From DATCJA01 sp963734635 (lineage in GTDB: Bacteria; Acidobacteriota; Vicinamibacteria; Vicinamibacterales; UBA2999): 64,000 nt of DNA. The translations under genes were made by a program, and so were the position numbers. The DNA lies in assembly GCA_963734635.1 (NCBI GenBank), contig CAVTIA010000014.1:558001-622000 (forward strand), given 5' to 3'. Below are positions 36,042-45,997 of this stretch, piece after piece. Every line of letters starts with the position of its first letter. The stretch's first letter is position 1. Under the pieces are notes generated by a model. It ran no database searches and was not told where the DNA came from. It saw nothing but the letters and a program-made list of their open reading frames with translations.

Positions 36042-36382
36042 GAGCGCCGCTCAAATGCGACGGTCCGGGCCGAGAGGTTCGGCGTCGCCGTCCGCTTCGC
36101 CATCGTCCACGCATCGGAGTGCCAGCCCATGCGCAAAGCCGCGGCCGTCCACCAGTCTCGCTCCATGTGCGCGGCTTCCGGTAGCGCAAACCCCAGCAGC
36201 GCCTCGATCTGCTCGAACGTGAGAACGACGGTCGAGGCGTAGCGATGCTCCAAGTAGGTGTAGAGCGCAAGGTATTCGGCGGGGACACGTGGCTGTGGCC
36301 GCTGCACCGGCACTACCGCGGTTCGGCGTTCGGGAACAGGCGCCGTGCGCCACCGCGCCGAGATCCACGCGAGCAGTGTCAT
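36038..36382 (-). CDS. DUF7662-like small protein
   Basis: 114 aa from the ATG at 36382 (MTLLAWISARWR). The C-terminal 75 residues, 'YLALYTYLEHRYASTVVLTF' and then 'EQIEALLGFALPEAA...RDWW', match the pattern of the DUF7662 fold (Leu-Tyr-x-Leu, LTFxxIExxLG, LP, WW). The open frame continues 47 codons upstream but that part is low-quality. The function of the family is unknown; small proteins of this type occur near mobile or defence genes as well as housekeeping ones. Confidence 0.65.
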   Translation of the reverse strand: MTLLAWISARWRTAPVPERRTAVVPVQRPQPRVPAEYLALYTYLEHRYASTVVLTFEQIEALLGFALPEAAHMERDWWTAAALRMGWHSDAWTMAKRTATPNLSARTVAFERRS

Positions 36383-36522
36383 CCGATCGTCATCCTTTGT
36401 GGCTGTCCAGGCGAAGGCGATCGCGTTCGTCGGAGGAATCGTTGGGATGCACCACCGTTGCCTCGATTGTGTCACGGGGCCGCGTGTGTCGTCGGCCGTC
36501 CCACATCGTTGTGAAAACGACA

Positions 36523-36553
36523 CGCCCGAATTCTCCTTGCGGAGATTCGGGCG
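36523..36553 (-). terminator. Hairpin downstream of the RNA-binding protein gene
   Basis: cgcccgaa-t-tctcc / ggaga-ttcgggcg forms a stem of 13 bp with one bulged base and a ttgc loop. It is located 30 bases beyond the stop of the RRM gene. On the minus strand it is followed by tgtcgttttc, which could support termination. Confidence 0.7.
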
Positions 36554-36583
36554 ATAAGGTTGTGTGAAGGAATGCGCCGTGGC

Positions 36584-36895
36584 TTACCAGCGCGCGTCGC
36601 GACGCTGACGGCCGCCGCCGAAGCCTCCGCCGTTATTACCCCGTGGGGTCATCGGCTTCGCCTCGTTAACGGTCAGGCTCCGCCCGCCGTACTGTTGCTT
36701 GTCGAGCTCGGTGATCGCGCGCTGGGCGCTCTCGACGTCGCTCATTTCGACGAACGCAAATCCACGCGCCTGCCCGGTCGTCCGGTCTCGGACGATGCTT
36801 ATCGTGCTCACCTGGCCGGCGGCCTCGAACAGTGCTTGCAGATCCGATTCGGTGGTTTCATACGGGAGGTTACCGACGTACAGCTTGGTGGTCAT
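36584..36895 (-). CDS. RRM-domain RNA-binding protein (cyanobacterial Rbp/cold-shock type)
   Basis: 103 aa from ATG 36895 (MTTKLYVGNLPYETTE), preceded by GGAG; an ATG five codons earlier is also possible. 'KLYVGNL' is RNP2 and 'RGFAFVEM' is RNP1 of a single RRM, followed by a Gly/Arg-rich tail 'RGNNGGGFGGGRQRRDARW'. Such proteins bind single-stranded RNA and are often induced by cold. The leader upstream is about 200 bp long, as is common for cold-shock-type genes. Confidence 0.92.
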   Translation of the reverse strand: MTTKLYVGNLPYETTESDLQALFEAAGQVSTISIVRDRTTGQARGFAFVEMSDVESAQRAITELDKQQYGGRSLTVNEAKPMTPRGNNGGGFGGGRQRRDARW

Positions 36896-37105
36896 GAACG
36901 ACTCCTGCATCTCGACGGATGCGACTGAATTCTGATGGCAGGCTCGAGCGGAATGCTCGCGACGAAACGCAAGAGAGGCGAGAAACTCGGATCTGATGCG
37001 GAAGGCCTAAAGCGAAGCGGTCAGAAAGCTACGCACAGTGTAGCACGGCGATCCAGGAAGGTTTCATTTACGGCCCCTTGTTTTTGATAGGATCCTCTGC
37101 TTCAT

Positions 37106-39148
37106 ATGCCCGGCGCCATCCCTGTGAAACTCGCGGCGGCCGCCGCCGGCATTGCCGTGGCGTCCGTGGTCGCCGCAACGTTGACCGTGCACTCGCCGGC
37201 TGTTCTGGCGCTTGCCCGCCGGGTAGGCATTCCCTTCACCGATCCGCCGCTCGGGTCCCACTGTGCCTGCGACCGCGGAATCTGCCCGCTCGACGCAAAC
37301 GGCCGTCGTTGTTCGTGTGGATGCGCGCAGAAAGCTGACGCGCAGTCACTTCAGCGGGCCGACCCGGTGCTCGACGTTGCCTGTACCGACGGCAAGGCCG
37401 GGCCCTATCCATGTCGTGACATTGACCTGATGGCATTTCTGCCGCACGAGGATATAGGCGGTGGGAGCGGAAACGACATCTGGGGCTGGACCGACCCGTT
37501 GACCGGCCGCGAGTACGCGCTCGTCGGCCGCTCATCCGGTACGGCATTCGTCGACGTCTCGAACCCGCGGCGGCCGGTGTACATCGGGAACCTGCCGACC
37601 AGGACGGCGATGTCGACGTGGCGCGGCATCAAGGTTTTTTCCAATCACGCCTTCATCGTCAGCGAGGCGCCCAACCACGGCATGCAGGTGTTCGATCTCA
37701 CGCGGCTTCGCGACGTGCCGACGCCGCCGACGACCTTTGCGGAAACGGCACACTACGCGGGCTTCGGTTCGACGCACACGCTCGCGATGAACAGCCGCAC
37801 TGGATTCGCCTATGCCGCCGGCACGCGCACCTGTGAAGGCGGCCTCCACGCGGTCGACGTTCGCGCGCCCGCATCGCCGCGGGCAGCCGGGTGCTTCAGC
37901 CTCGACGGCTACACGCATGAGGCGCAATGCGTCGTGTACGACGGCCCTGACGCCTTCTATCGCGGCCGTGAGATCTGTTTCAACTCCAACGAAGACACGC
38001 TGACGATCGTGGACACCAGCGACAAGCTCGAGCAGGTCCAGCTTTCGCGGACAGGCTACGGGGGCAGTGCGTACACGCACCAGGGATGGCTCACCGAGGA
38101 TCACCGGTTTTTTCTGGTCAACGACGAAGGCGACGAGACAGCCTTCAAACATCCGACCCGAACGTGGATCTGGGACGTGTCGGACCTCGATGCGCCCGTG
38201 ATCGCGAGCCGCTATGACGGTCCGACGACCTCCATCGATCACAATCTCTACGTTCGCGGCAACCTCGTCTACGAATCGAACTACCGCAGCGGCCTGCGGG
38301 TGCTCGACGCGAGCGAGATCGCGCGGGGCGTGCTGCGCGAGGTCGGGTTCTTCGACGTCTATCCGCAAGACGACGCGCCTGCCTACAACGGCGCCTGGAC
38401 GGCGTATCCGTTTTTCGCCAGCGGACTCGTGGCCGTCAACGGCATCGAGCAGGGCCTGTTCGTCGTCAGCCCCCGGACGAGGCCTCGAGGTGACCCGTCC
38501 GGCCTGTCCCTCTCGATTGCGGGACCTGGTACCACCGCGCCCAGCGGCGAGGCCTGGTCGTTTGTGGTGATGGTCGCAAACCACGGCCCCGGTCCCCTGT
38601 CGGAGACACGCATCATCGAAATGCCTCCGGGGACCGCGCAGCTCGTCTCGGCGCGAACGTCCCAGGGCGAGTGCTCGGTCGGGTCGGTCGCCACGTGCGA
38701 TCTGGGAAACCTCGCGCCCGGATCCGAGGCGTTCGTGACCGTCACGATCCGGACGACGGGCGAGCGCGATTTCGTCAGCAGTGCCTTGGCCAGTGCGATG
38801 GCGCCTGATGGATCCAGGCGCGAGACGTCGGCGCAGACGACCACTCGCGGCGTCACGTACGCACCAGCCCTCCTGCTGCGCCGGCCGGTCGGCGAGACGA
38901 CGTTCTGGATCGGCCGCAACAATACCGTCCAATGGCTGCAGCGCGGCGTTGCGGGCGGCGTACGCGTCGAACTGTCGCGTGACGACGGCGCGACGTGGAC
39001 CACCCTGACCGACGATGTGGAGAACGTCGGGTTCTACGACTGGACCGGAACGGGGAGCGTGACGTCTCGCGCGAAAATCCGCGTCAGCAGCCTCACCAGG
39101 CCCGAGCTCACCCAGACCTCACCCAGCTTCGCGATCGCCGGTCGATAG
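37106..39148 (+). CDS. LVIVD-repeat protein, choice-of-anchor B family with C-terminal DUF11-like domain
   Basis: 680 aa. An N-terminal hydrophobic anchor (residues about 5-35) is followed by a Cys-rich segment 'CACDRGICPLDANGRRCSCG' (six Cys). A beta-propeller made of LVIVD-type repeats comes next ('TAFVDVSNPRRPVYIGNLPT', 'HAFIVSEAPNHGMQVFDLTR', 'TIVDTSDKLEQVQLSRTGY'). The last 200 residues carry a DUF11-like Ig domain ('VVMVANHGPGPLSETRIIEM') and a further beta domain. It is probably surface-exposed. No enzymatic motif is seen. Confidence 0.85.
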   Translation: MPGAIPVKLAAAAAGIAVASVVAATLTVHSPAVLALARRVGIPFTDPPLGSHCACDRGICPLDANGRRCSCGCAQKADAQSLQRADPVLDVACTDGKAGPYPCRDIDLMAFLPHEDIGGGSGNDIWGWTDPLTGREYALVGRSSGTAFVDVSNPRRPVYIGNLPTRTAMSTWRGIKVFSNHAFIVSEAPNHGMQVFDLTRLRDVPTPPTTFAETAHYAGFGSTHTLAMNSRTGFAYAAGTRTCEGGLHAVDVRAPASPRAAGCFSLDGYTHEAQCVVYDGPDAFYRGREICFNSNEDTLTIVDTSDKLEQVQLSRTGYGGSAYTHQGWLTEDHRFFLVNDEGDETAFKHPTRTWIWDVSDLDAPVIASRYDGPTTSIDHNLYVRGNLVYESNYRSGLRVLDASEIARGVLREVGFFDVYPQDDAPAYNGAWTAYPFFASGLVAVNGIEQGLFVVSPRTRPRGDPSGLSLSIAGPGTTAPSGEAWSFVVMVANHGPGPLSETRIIEMPPGTAQLVSARTSQGECSVGSVATCDLGNLAPGSEAFVTVTIRTTGERDFVSSALASAMAPDGSRRETSAQTTTRGVTYAPALLLRRPVGETTFWIGRNNTVQWLQRGVAGGVRVELSRDDGATWTTLTDDVENVGFYDWTGTGSVTSRAKIRVSSLTRPELTQTSPSFAIAGR

Positions 39149-39149
39149 C

Positions 39150-39212
39150 CGCGATATCGACGCGTCGCTCTGCTTCTACGTCGACCGCCTCGAATTGGGC
39201 CTCGGCCATAAC
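39150..39212 (+). pseudogene. Remnant of a glyoxalase/VOC-family gene
   Basis: One frame reads 'RDIDASLCFYVDRLELGLGH', the standard start of a vicinal-oxygen-chelate domain (..D.s..FY...LG...). No start codon lies upstream in frame, and the similarity ends after about 21 codons. It appears to be the left-over end of a deleted gene. Confidence 0.45.
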
Positions 39213-39468
39213 CCCGACATTCCCGTTCAGAGGCCTAAGCTGAGTCAATCTGCGAACGGAGGGCTCGTGTCGAGGTAGGGCTGTCTGTTGCGAAGAGCGG
39301 TCGGGAACGCCGCTTGTAATTCGTCGATGACGGCTTGGACGACCACTCGACGAATGACAAGGGATTACCGATTTTGTCGGCCTGCCTGCACTGATTGTGG
39401 TGTTCGTTGTCGCTTTCAATGTCTTCGTCTTCGCAGCCTGCGATTCCGTCTCGCCGGCCGAGTAGCTC
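39213..39468. other. Short gene-free stretch
   Basis: Nothing convincing is encoded. A hydrophobic frame without a start ('FVGLPALIVVFVVAFNVFVF', about 39378-39460) may be another coding remnant. Confidence 0.4.
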
Positions 39469-40490
39469 ATGGATAGACTCGCCTTCCTCATCCATTTCCC
39501 GCCTTCTCGACAGCGCGTGTGTCGCTCTCTGGTGTTCGTGGTTCTTCTCTTGTGCCTTCTCGCCTCCCGTGCCTACGCGGACGCCGCGCTGCTGCTGGCC
39601 GAGCCATATGACCGTCCCGGCGGCTTCAATCCCGTGGCACATGCCGGACATGCTGGCGTCTACCTGACGCGCGTCTGTGCCGCTACGTCCACGGTGCTGC
39701 GTCGGTGCCGTCCGGGGGAGCCCGGCGTCGTGATCAGCCGCTACGATCGGGTCGGCGAAATGGATTGGGTGGCAATTCCACTCATGCCGTATCTCTATGC
39801 CGTCGAGCGGTCCGCCGACGTCTCCGACGTTCGCCACACCGGACGAGGTCCTGAAGCTTCGCGACGAATACCGCCGCACGCATCTCCGCGACATCTTTCC
39901 GGATCGCGCCGCCCGACGAACCGCTCAGCGTGCGCTGGACGCAATTGGTCGGCGCGGTTTACGACCGTCAGCTAATCGCGTTCTCCGTTAAGACGACGCC
40001 TGAGCAGGACGACGCGCTGATCGCGGAACTGAACGGCGGGGAGAATCGTCGACGATTCAACGTGTTCGTTCGAAACTGCGCCGACTTCGCGCGTGATTTG
40101 ATGAATTGGTACTATCCCGGTGCGATGCGTAGCAGCTTCATCGCCGACCTGGGATTTACTACCCCCAAGCAGATTGCGAAGGTGCTCGTCCGCCACGGTA
40201 CCCGTCGACCTGACGCCGGGTTGGCCGCGTATGTCATTCCACAGATTCCTGGCAACCGGCCCGACAGCCGCCGCGCTCGTGGGGTATTCGAGTCGCTGTT
40301 GAAGACAAAGAAGTACTCAGTGCCCCTCGCCATCGTGCAATCGTGGGTGCCCGTCGCTTTGGCTGCCGGTTATGTCGCCAATGGCCGATTCAATCCGCAT
40401 CGTCATGCCACGCGCGCGCTCACGCCTGTCGAAATCGAGCGTCACGGCCTGGTCGCGGTTGACGAGCACGCGCTCGCCTATCCTGAATAG
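39469..40490 (+). CDS. Secreted papain-like (circularly permuted NlpC/P60-type) protein, frameshifted twice
   Basis: The signal peptide is 'SLVFVVLLLCLLASRAYA'. It is followed by 'FNPVAHAGHAGVYLTRVC' with the candidate catalytic His. After one-base skips near 39835 and 39920 the protein continues 'PDEVLKLRDEYRRTHLRDIF', 'SVRWTQLVGAVYDRQLIAFS' and 'FNVFVRNCADFARDLMNWYY', with the candidate catalytic Cys in N-C-A-D-F. The His-before-Cys order fits permuted papain-like hydrolases (YiiX/LRAT-like). About 339 residues after correction. Substrate unknown. Confidence 0.65.
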
Positions 40491-41503
40491 AGCCGACTCG
40501 ACGAAGCGGGGCGCCTCGCACGTTCGACGAGTTCCCTGACAAGACCGACGATGAGCTCCGGCTCGTCAAACTGCACCCAGTGGGTACTTCGCGTCGCAAC
40601 CACGTGTCGTCCATGCGTCGAACGCTCCGCGAGCATCCGGTGCGCATTGAGCTGCTCCGGGGGCTGCTGACCGCCGGAAATCACAATGATGGGAATGTCG
40701 CTCGGCGAGCTCACGGCTCCGATCGACGCTGCCTCACGTTCCAGCACACGCAGATGTTCCGCCATCGCTTCAAAGCACTTCGGCTGGCACCAAAGTTCCT
40801 GCAGAACCGGGTGAACATCGCGCGGAAGCTTTCGTACCTCCCCAACGAGACGCTCGAGCGTGTGTGCAGCAGTCGGGCCGAGAGCCTTGACAAATCGTCG
40901 CGGCGCGCCTGGCGCACCGCCAGTCAGGAGCGTCAAGCACGCCCGGACGACCCCGGTGTGTGCGAGGAGAGTGCCGATTCGGGAAAGAAGCCTGCCACTT
41001 CGGAGCATGCGAGCGCGCTGCGGCGTCATGGTCACCCACTCAGTGGGAGGATCAACCAGCACAAGGCCGAGGACCTTGTGGGGATAGCGCATGGCATAGG
41101 CGCGAATCACGTAGCTGCCGAAGGAGTGTCCAACGAGAACGTACTGGTCTTCCGGCGCGACGTGCGCGAGCACTCGTGAGAGCTCGTCCACGATGTCGTC
41201 GAAGCTCCTCGCAGTGCACGCCGCCTCGCTCCAGGCGAGGCCAGCCCGATCGTAGGCGCAGACCCGCGTGAACTTCGCGATTTCCGGCTGAACGACCGTC
41301 CAACTGAGGGAGGACGAGGCGATACCGGATTCGAGAAGCACGACCGGACCGCCAGTCCCGCGGCAGATGGCGTGGAGGCGGTGGCCTCCGACGTCGATGA
41401 ACGCGCCGGGGGCTGCAAACCTCGAACGCCGACGTGCGGTCGCCACCCATTGATAGAGGAAGCCGATGGACGGGAGTGCGACGAGAAGCCCAACCACGCT
41501 CAC
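40478..41503 (-). CDS. Alpha/beta hydrolase with N-terminal membrane anchor
   Basis: Classic fold: 'HAICRGTGGPVVLLESGIAS' (oxyanion strand), 'VCAYDRAGLAWSE', nucleophile elbow 'LVGHSFGSYV', acid 'VLVDPPTEW' region and a late His in 'RSTHWVQFDEPELIV'. A hydrophobic segment (VSVVGLLVALPSIGFLYQW) precedes the catalytic domain. I start at GTG 41503 because the residues further upstream look non-coding; the open frame reaches 41632. It overlaps the 3' end of the convergent papain-like gene by 13 bases. Confidence 0.85.
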   Translation of the reverse strand: MSVVGLLVALPSIGFLYQWVATARRRSRFAAPGAFIDVGGHRLHAICRGTGGPVVLLESGIASSSLSWTVVQPEIAKFTRVCAYDRAGLAWSEAACTARSFDDIVDELSRVLAHVAPEDQYVLVGHSFGSYVIRAYAMRYPHKVLGLVLVDPPTEWVTMTPQRARMLRSGRLLSRIGTLLAHTGVVRACLTLLTGGAPGAPRRFVKALGPTAAHTLERLVGEVRKLPRDVHPVLQELWCQPKCFEAMAEHLRVLEREAASIGAVSSPSDIPIIVISGGQQPPEQLNAHRMLAERSTHGRHVVATRSTHWVQFDEPELIVGLVRELVERARRPASSSRLYSG

Positions 41504-41632
41504 ATGCTCATCGTCGACCCTGTCGCATCCCCCCGCAACCTCATGAGTAAAGGCGACGAGGGCGCGCCATTCGTGACGAGATTCGCTCGCGAGTGGAGTC
41601 CCTGATCGACCGAGAAGGTGATCGTGAGCCAC

Positions 41633-41982
41633 ACGCCATAGCCGTTGGCAGTGCGGTTACAGTTCACCTCATGTACCAGTCCGACACCGCGCCCGTCGAA
41701 CTGCCGCCGTTGCGTTGGACGGCGTGGAGCCGAGCGTGGCGGTCCGTCGTGCCAAACGTCTGGTTTCTGCCTGAAAAGGCCACAACCATGAGACTGAGTC
41801 TCATTTTCAGTTTGGTGAGAATATCTCCGACCTTGTTGGTCGGTCAAGAGGAAAGGATTCGACGAGATTTTTACCAATCGCTTACATCTCAATTGCTGCG
41901 ATCCGTGTAGCTTTCCTAGACGCACGCCTTAGGACTGGTGTCTCGTGCGCTGCACGCGACGTCCGGTTCACAGGCAGCAACT
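41633..41982. other. Upstream region of the TonB receptor, with a small inverted repeat
   Basis: No gene is seen. ccgacc-ttgtt-ggtcgg (41827-41843) is a perfect 6-bp inverted repeat that could be an operator for a regulator of the receptor gene or a weak hairpin. Confidence 0.4.
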
Positions 41983-44900
41983 ATGAGGATGCTCACCGTG
42001 CGTTTCACCACCATACTGCTCGTGAGCCTGCTGCACGTTCCGGCCGCTTTCGCTCAGTTCAACACCGGTGAAATCGGCGGCGTCGTCCGTGACACGTCGG
42101 GTGGTGTGTTGCCGGGGGCCACTGTCACCGCCACTCACCCCGCTACCGGGACGATGGTGGAGCGTGTCACCGAGGCGGATGGGCGCTACTTCCTTCCGGC
42201 GCTCCGAATCGGGCAGTGGGATATCGCCGTCACGCTGACGGGCTTCGCTACCCAGAGACAGACTCTCACCCTCGAAGTCGGTCGGACGTTGGCCGTGGAC
42301 TTCACGCTCGGTGTGCAGGCGGTGGCCGAACAAGTCCGCGTCGAGGCGAGCACCCCACTGCTGCAGAGCACCAACGCCGAGATCAGCGACGTCATCGAGA
42401 ATCGTGAGGTCGTGCAGCTGCCCCTCAACGGACGAAACTTCATCAATCTGGCGCAGCTCAGCGACGGGGTGGTGATACCGCCGGGCGGCACCCGCGGCGG
42501 CGCATTGGGACAGGCGGGTCAGCTCCCGAACGTCGGCGGTCAGCGGTCGGGTCACAACATCTACCTGGTCGACGGCGCGAAAGTCACCGATGAGCTTTTC
42601 AACAATCTTGTGCTCAACCCGTCGATTGATTCGATCCAGGAATTCAAGATCCAGAAGTCGATGTATCCGGCGGAGTTCGGTGGCAAGGCTTCGGCCCTCA
42701 TCAATGTGGTGACGAAAGCTGGAGCGAACGCATTCAGCGGAAGCGCCTTCGAGTTCCACCGAAACGACGCATTCGACTCGCGCAATTTCTTCCAGCCTGC
42801 CGACCAGCCGCTTCCGCCTCTACGCCAGAACCAGTTCGGCGCCTCGCTCGGCGGACCGATCGCCCGGAACCGGACGTTCTTCTTCGGCAGCTACGAGGGC
42901 ACGAAGCTCCGCCGCTCCCAAACGACGGTCTTCTCGGTGCCGCCCGCGGCCGTCCGGGCCGGGAACTTCGCCGGACTGGCCAGCATCTGCGATCCGCTGA
43001 CGATACCGACGACCGGCGCCTGCACGCCGTTCCCGAACAATCAGATTCCCGCCAACCGCATCGATCCGATCGCGGCGGCGTTCCTGACCAACGTCCCGAC
43101 GCCCAATGCCAGCGGGAATTTCCAGAACCTCGCGGCGACCGAGGAGCTGACCAGGGATCTGCATCAGTTCAGCGCGCGAGTCGATCATTCCTTTCGCAGC
43201 TCCGATCAGCTCTTCGTTCGTTTCGCAACGTTCGACGCCGACGACCTCCAGCCATTCGGAACCAGCGCGCTGCAGGAATCCCTGGTCCCAGGCTTCGGTC
43301 GCACACTCGATACGAAAACGCGTAACGCGGTCGCCAGTCACACCAGGGTCTTCGGTACTTCGAAGCTGAACGAGATCCGTGGCAGCTGGATGACGCGTGA
43401 CCGGCGGGCAAATCGGGCTCAACGAGGGCAATCCGTTCGCGAGTCAGGTCGGTCTGCTTGGCGTTTCCACCGACCCGCGCGATACAGGATTTCCGCAGAT
43501 CTCCACAGGCGGCTTCTACAGCACGATGGGCGATCCGACGGTGAACACCACGCGTTACACCGAGCACTTCGAGCTGTACGACAATTTCACCTGGGATCGA
43601 GGCGAGCACCGCTTGAAGTTCGGGGCTTACTATTACCATCTGAAGCTGCAGCCGGTGCAGGCCGACAACGCGCGCGGTGCCTTCACGTACACCGGGCAGT
43701 TCAGCGGCAACGCCTTCGCCGATTTCCTTCTTGGCTATCCGACAACGGCCGTGTCCGGCATCGGGCGCGGCGACGAAGACGGCCGCAGCAACTGGCTGCA
43801 CCTGTACTTCCAGGACGACTGGCAGGCCCGCAGTAATCTCACCCTCAACCTCGGTTTGCGCTACGAGTACAACCAGCACATGTACGACGTGAATAACCGG
43901 TTGTCCTCGATCGACCTGGACGCCGCGCGGTTCGTTATCGCGAGCGACGAGAGCGACACCATCCATCCGAGCGGCGCCGCGCTGCTCCCACTAATCCCGA
44001 TTCCCTACGCTACCTCGAACCAGGCGGGCTGGGGCCGTGGACTGCTCGACCCGAGCGCCGTCCGTCTGGCGCCGCGTCTCGGTTTCGCACTGTCGCTCGA
44101 CAACAGCCGCGCGGTTCTGCGCGGCGGATACGGCATCTTCCTCAACCAGTGGGCGTACAGCGTGCAGACCGCTTTCGCGCGCAACCTTCCGTTCTTCTTC
44201 GTGAAGCAAGTGGACGTCCCGATCACGCAGACCGTGCCGACTTTCCAGACCCGGAACATCCTGACCAACAATGCCACCGGCACGATCGGTGGCAACATCA
44301 TGGACTTCGCGTACAGCGTCGAGTACAGCCAGACTTGGAGCGGCGGGCTCCAGTACGAGCTCACGCCGGTTACCGTGCTCGAGGTGTTCTACATGGGCAC
44401 CTGGACACTCGGTGCCGACAACGCGACGGTCCACAACATTCCTGAACCCGGCGCCGGCCCGATTCAGGCCCGTCGTCCCATTCCACAGTTGAGCCGCATC
44501 AACTCGATTCGATTCGACGGCAAGTCGATGTATCACGGCATCACGGTCAAGGCCGAGCGGCGTCTGGCGAACAACTTCGCCTACAACGTCAGCTATACCT
44601 GGTCCGATTCCAAGGACGACGCCTCCAGTCCGGGGCCGACAGAAGCCGAGACGAATTTTCCGCAGGACGTCAGGAACATCTTCGATGAGACCGGCGAATG
44701 GGCACTCTCGAGTTTCAACCACACACACCAGTTCATCGCCAGCGGCGTGTACCAGCTCCCCTTCTTCGCGGGCGCAAGGGGGAATAGCGGAGGCCGCGCT
44801 GGGCGGGTGGAGGGCGAACGCGATTTTTACTGCGCTGTCCGGCTCACCGTTCACCGTCAATCTGAGTGTGGATCGGGCGAACATCGGTGCCGGCCCCGCC

Positions 44901-45239
44901 CAGCGTCCTGATCAGACGTGCGATCCGAACGAGGGCCCGAAAACGACGGCTCAGTGGTTCACGACGTCGTGTTTCGCCCTCCAGGCTCCGTTCACCTTCG
45001 GTAACGCCCCGCGGAACAGCGTCATCAGCCCGGGCTTCGCCAACATGGACTTCGTGCTCGCGAAGACCTGGCGCACCGGCGGTTCCAGCGAGCTGGAGTT
45101 TCGCTGGGAGATCTTCAATCTTTTCAACCGCGCGAACTTCAATCTTCCTAACCGTACCTTCGGCAATCCAAACTTCGGGCGGATCTCGAGCGCGAAGAAT
45201 CCACGGGAGATGCAGTTCGGCGTGCGCTTCGCCTTCTAA
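41983..45239 (+). CDS. TonB-dependent receptor with carboxypeptidase-regulatory-like domain (frameshifted twice)
   Basis: Signal peptide ending 'VPAAFAQ', then a CarboxypepD_reg domain ('GEIGGVVRDTSGGVLPGATV'). The plug carries 'LPLNGRNFINLAQLSDGV', 'YLVDGAKVTDE' and 'INVVTKAGANAFSGSAFEFH', all hallmarks of the Oar-like receptors of acidobacteria. One base must be skipped near 43400 (from 'SWM' to 'TGGQIGLNEG') and again near 44790 (into 'GGWRANAIFTALSGSPFTVN'). The barrel then ends 'REMQFGVRFAF' with a terminal aromatic residue. It is an outer-membrane barrel; the ligand is unknown. Confidence 0.88.
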
Positions 45240-45355
45240 CGGACCCACGGGTGCCCACCTCCCGGCTGGATGTCCGCTGACGCACGACGCGAAAAGGCAA
45301 TGATGCGATGGTGTGACGTACGCTCCGGCGCGCCAATACGGGCGGCCAGTACCGG

Positions 45356-45997
45356 TTAGCGCAGCAGCTCGAGCAGGCTGTCCAGCATGCGGTAGGTAAG
45401 TCCCCAGACCAGACGTCCGCCCACGTTGTGGGCCGGGAGATCCACCCGCTCGCCGCCGTCGCGATCCACCGCAAACGTCGTTCGCAGTTGTCCCTGGAGC
45501 AACGGATCGAGCGGCACCCAGATGGCCTCGACGACTTCCTCGCTGTACAGCAGTTCCGCGTCGGCCACGAGCTCGAAAATAAACGGAACGATCGTCATTC
45601 CCACCGGACGGCCGCCCGCGATCGCTGGCAGCGGTGCGAGCTGCCCGAGCAGCCGTCCCGCCTGCCCGAGATCGAGCCCGACCTCCTCGAGGGTCTCGCG
45701 GATTGCGGTGGCGAGCAGATTCTCGTCCTGAGGATCTTCGCGGCCGCCGGGGAACGCCATGTGCCCCGACCAGGCATCGCCCGGATGGTCAGCGCGCCGA
45801 ATGAGGAGGACCTGCGGGCCGTCCGTGGCTTCGCGGACGACGATCGCCACCGCCGCGCGCCCTTGCCCCGGGCCGTCTACGAGCTCCTTCGTGGTCGTGT
45901 AGGCCGCGTCCACAAGGCGCGCTGTCACGCGCTCGCGGACGACGCGCATCGACGTGATGACAACAGGCTCGCGCTCGTTCCGCGAAGAAGCGGTCAC
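45356..45997 (-). CDS. NUDIX hydrolase, CoA pyrophosphatase-like
   Basis: 213 aa. The NUDIX box reads 'GGREDPQDENLLATAIRETL' followed by EEVG, and the upstream block 'RADHPGDAWSGHMAFPGG' resembles the UPF0035/NudL signature that precedes the box in CoA pyrophosphatases. The GTG start overlaps the last eCIS gene's stop (GTGA), so it is translated with the eCIS operon although its role there is unclear. An alternative start is the ATG 16 codons inside (MRVVRERV). Confidence 0.88.
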   Translation of the reverse strand: MTASSRNEREPVVITSMRVVRERVTARLVDAAYTTTKELVDGPGQGRAAVAIVVREATDGPQVLLIRRADHPGDAWSGHMAFPGGREDPQDENLLATAIRETLEEVGLDLGQAGRLLGQLAPLPAIAGGRPVGMTIVPFIFELVADAELLYSEEVVEAIWVPLDPLLQGQLRTTFAVDRDGGERVDLPAHNVGGRLVWGLTYRMLDSLLELLR

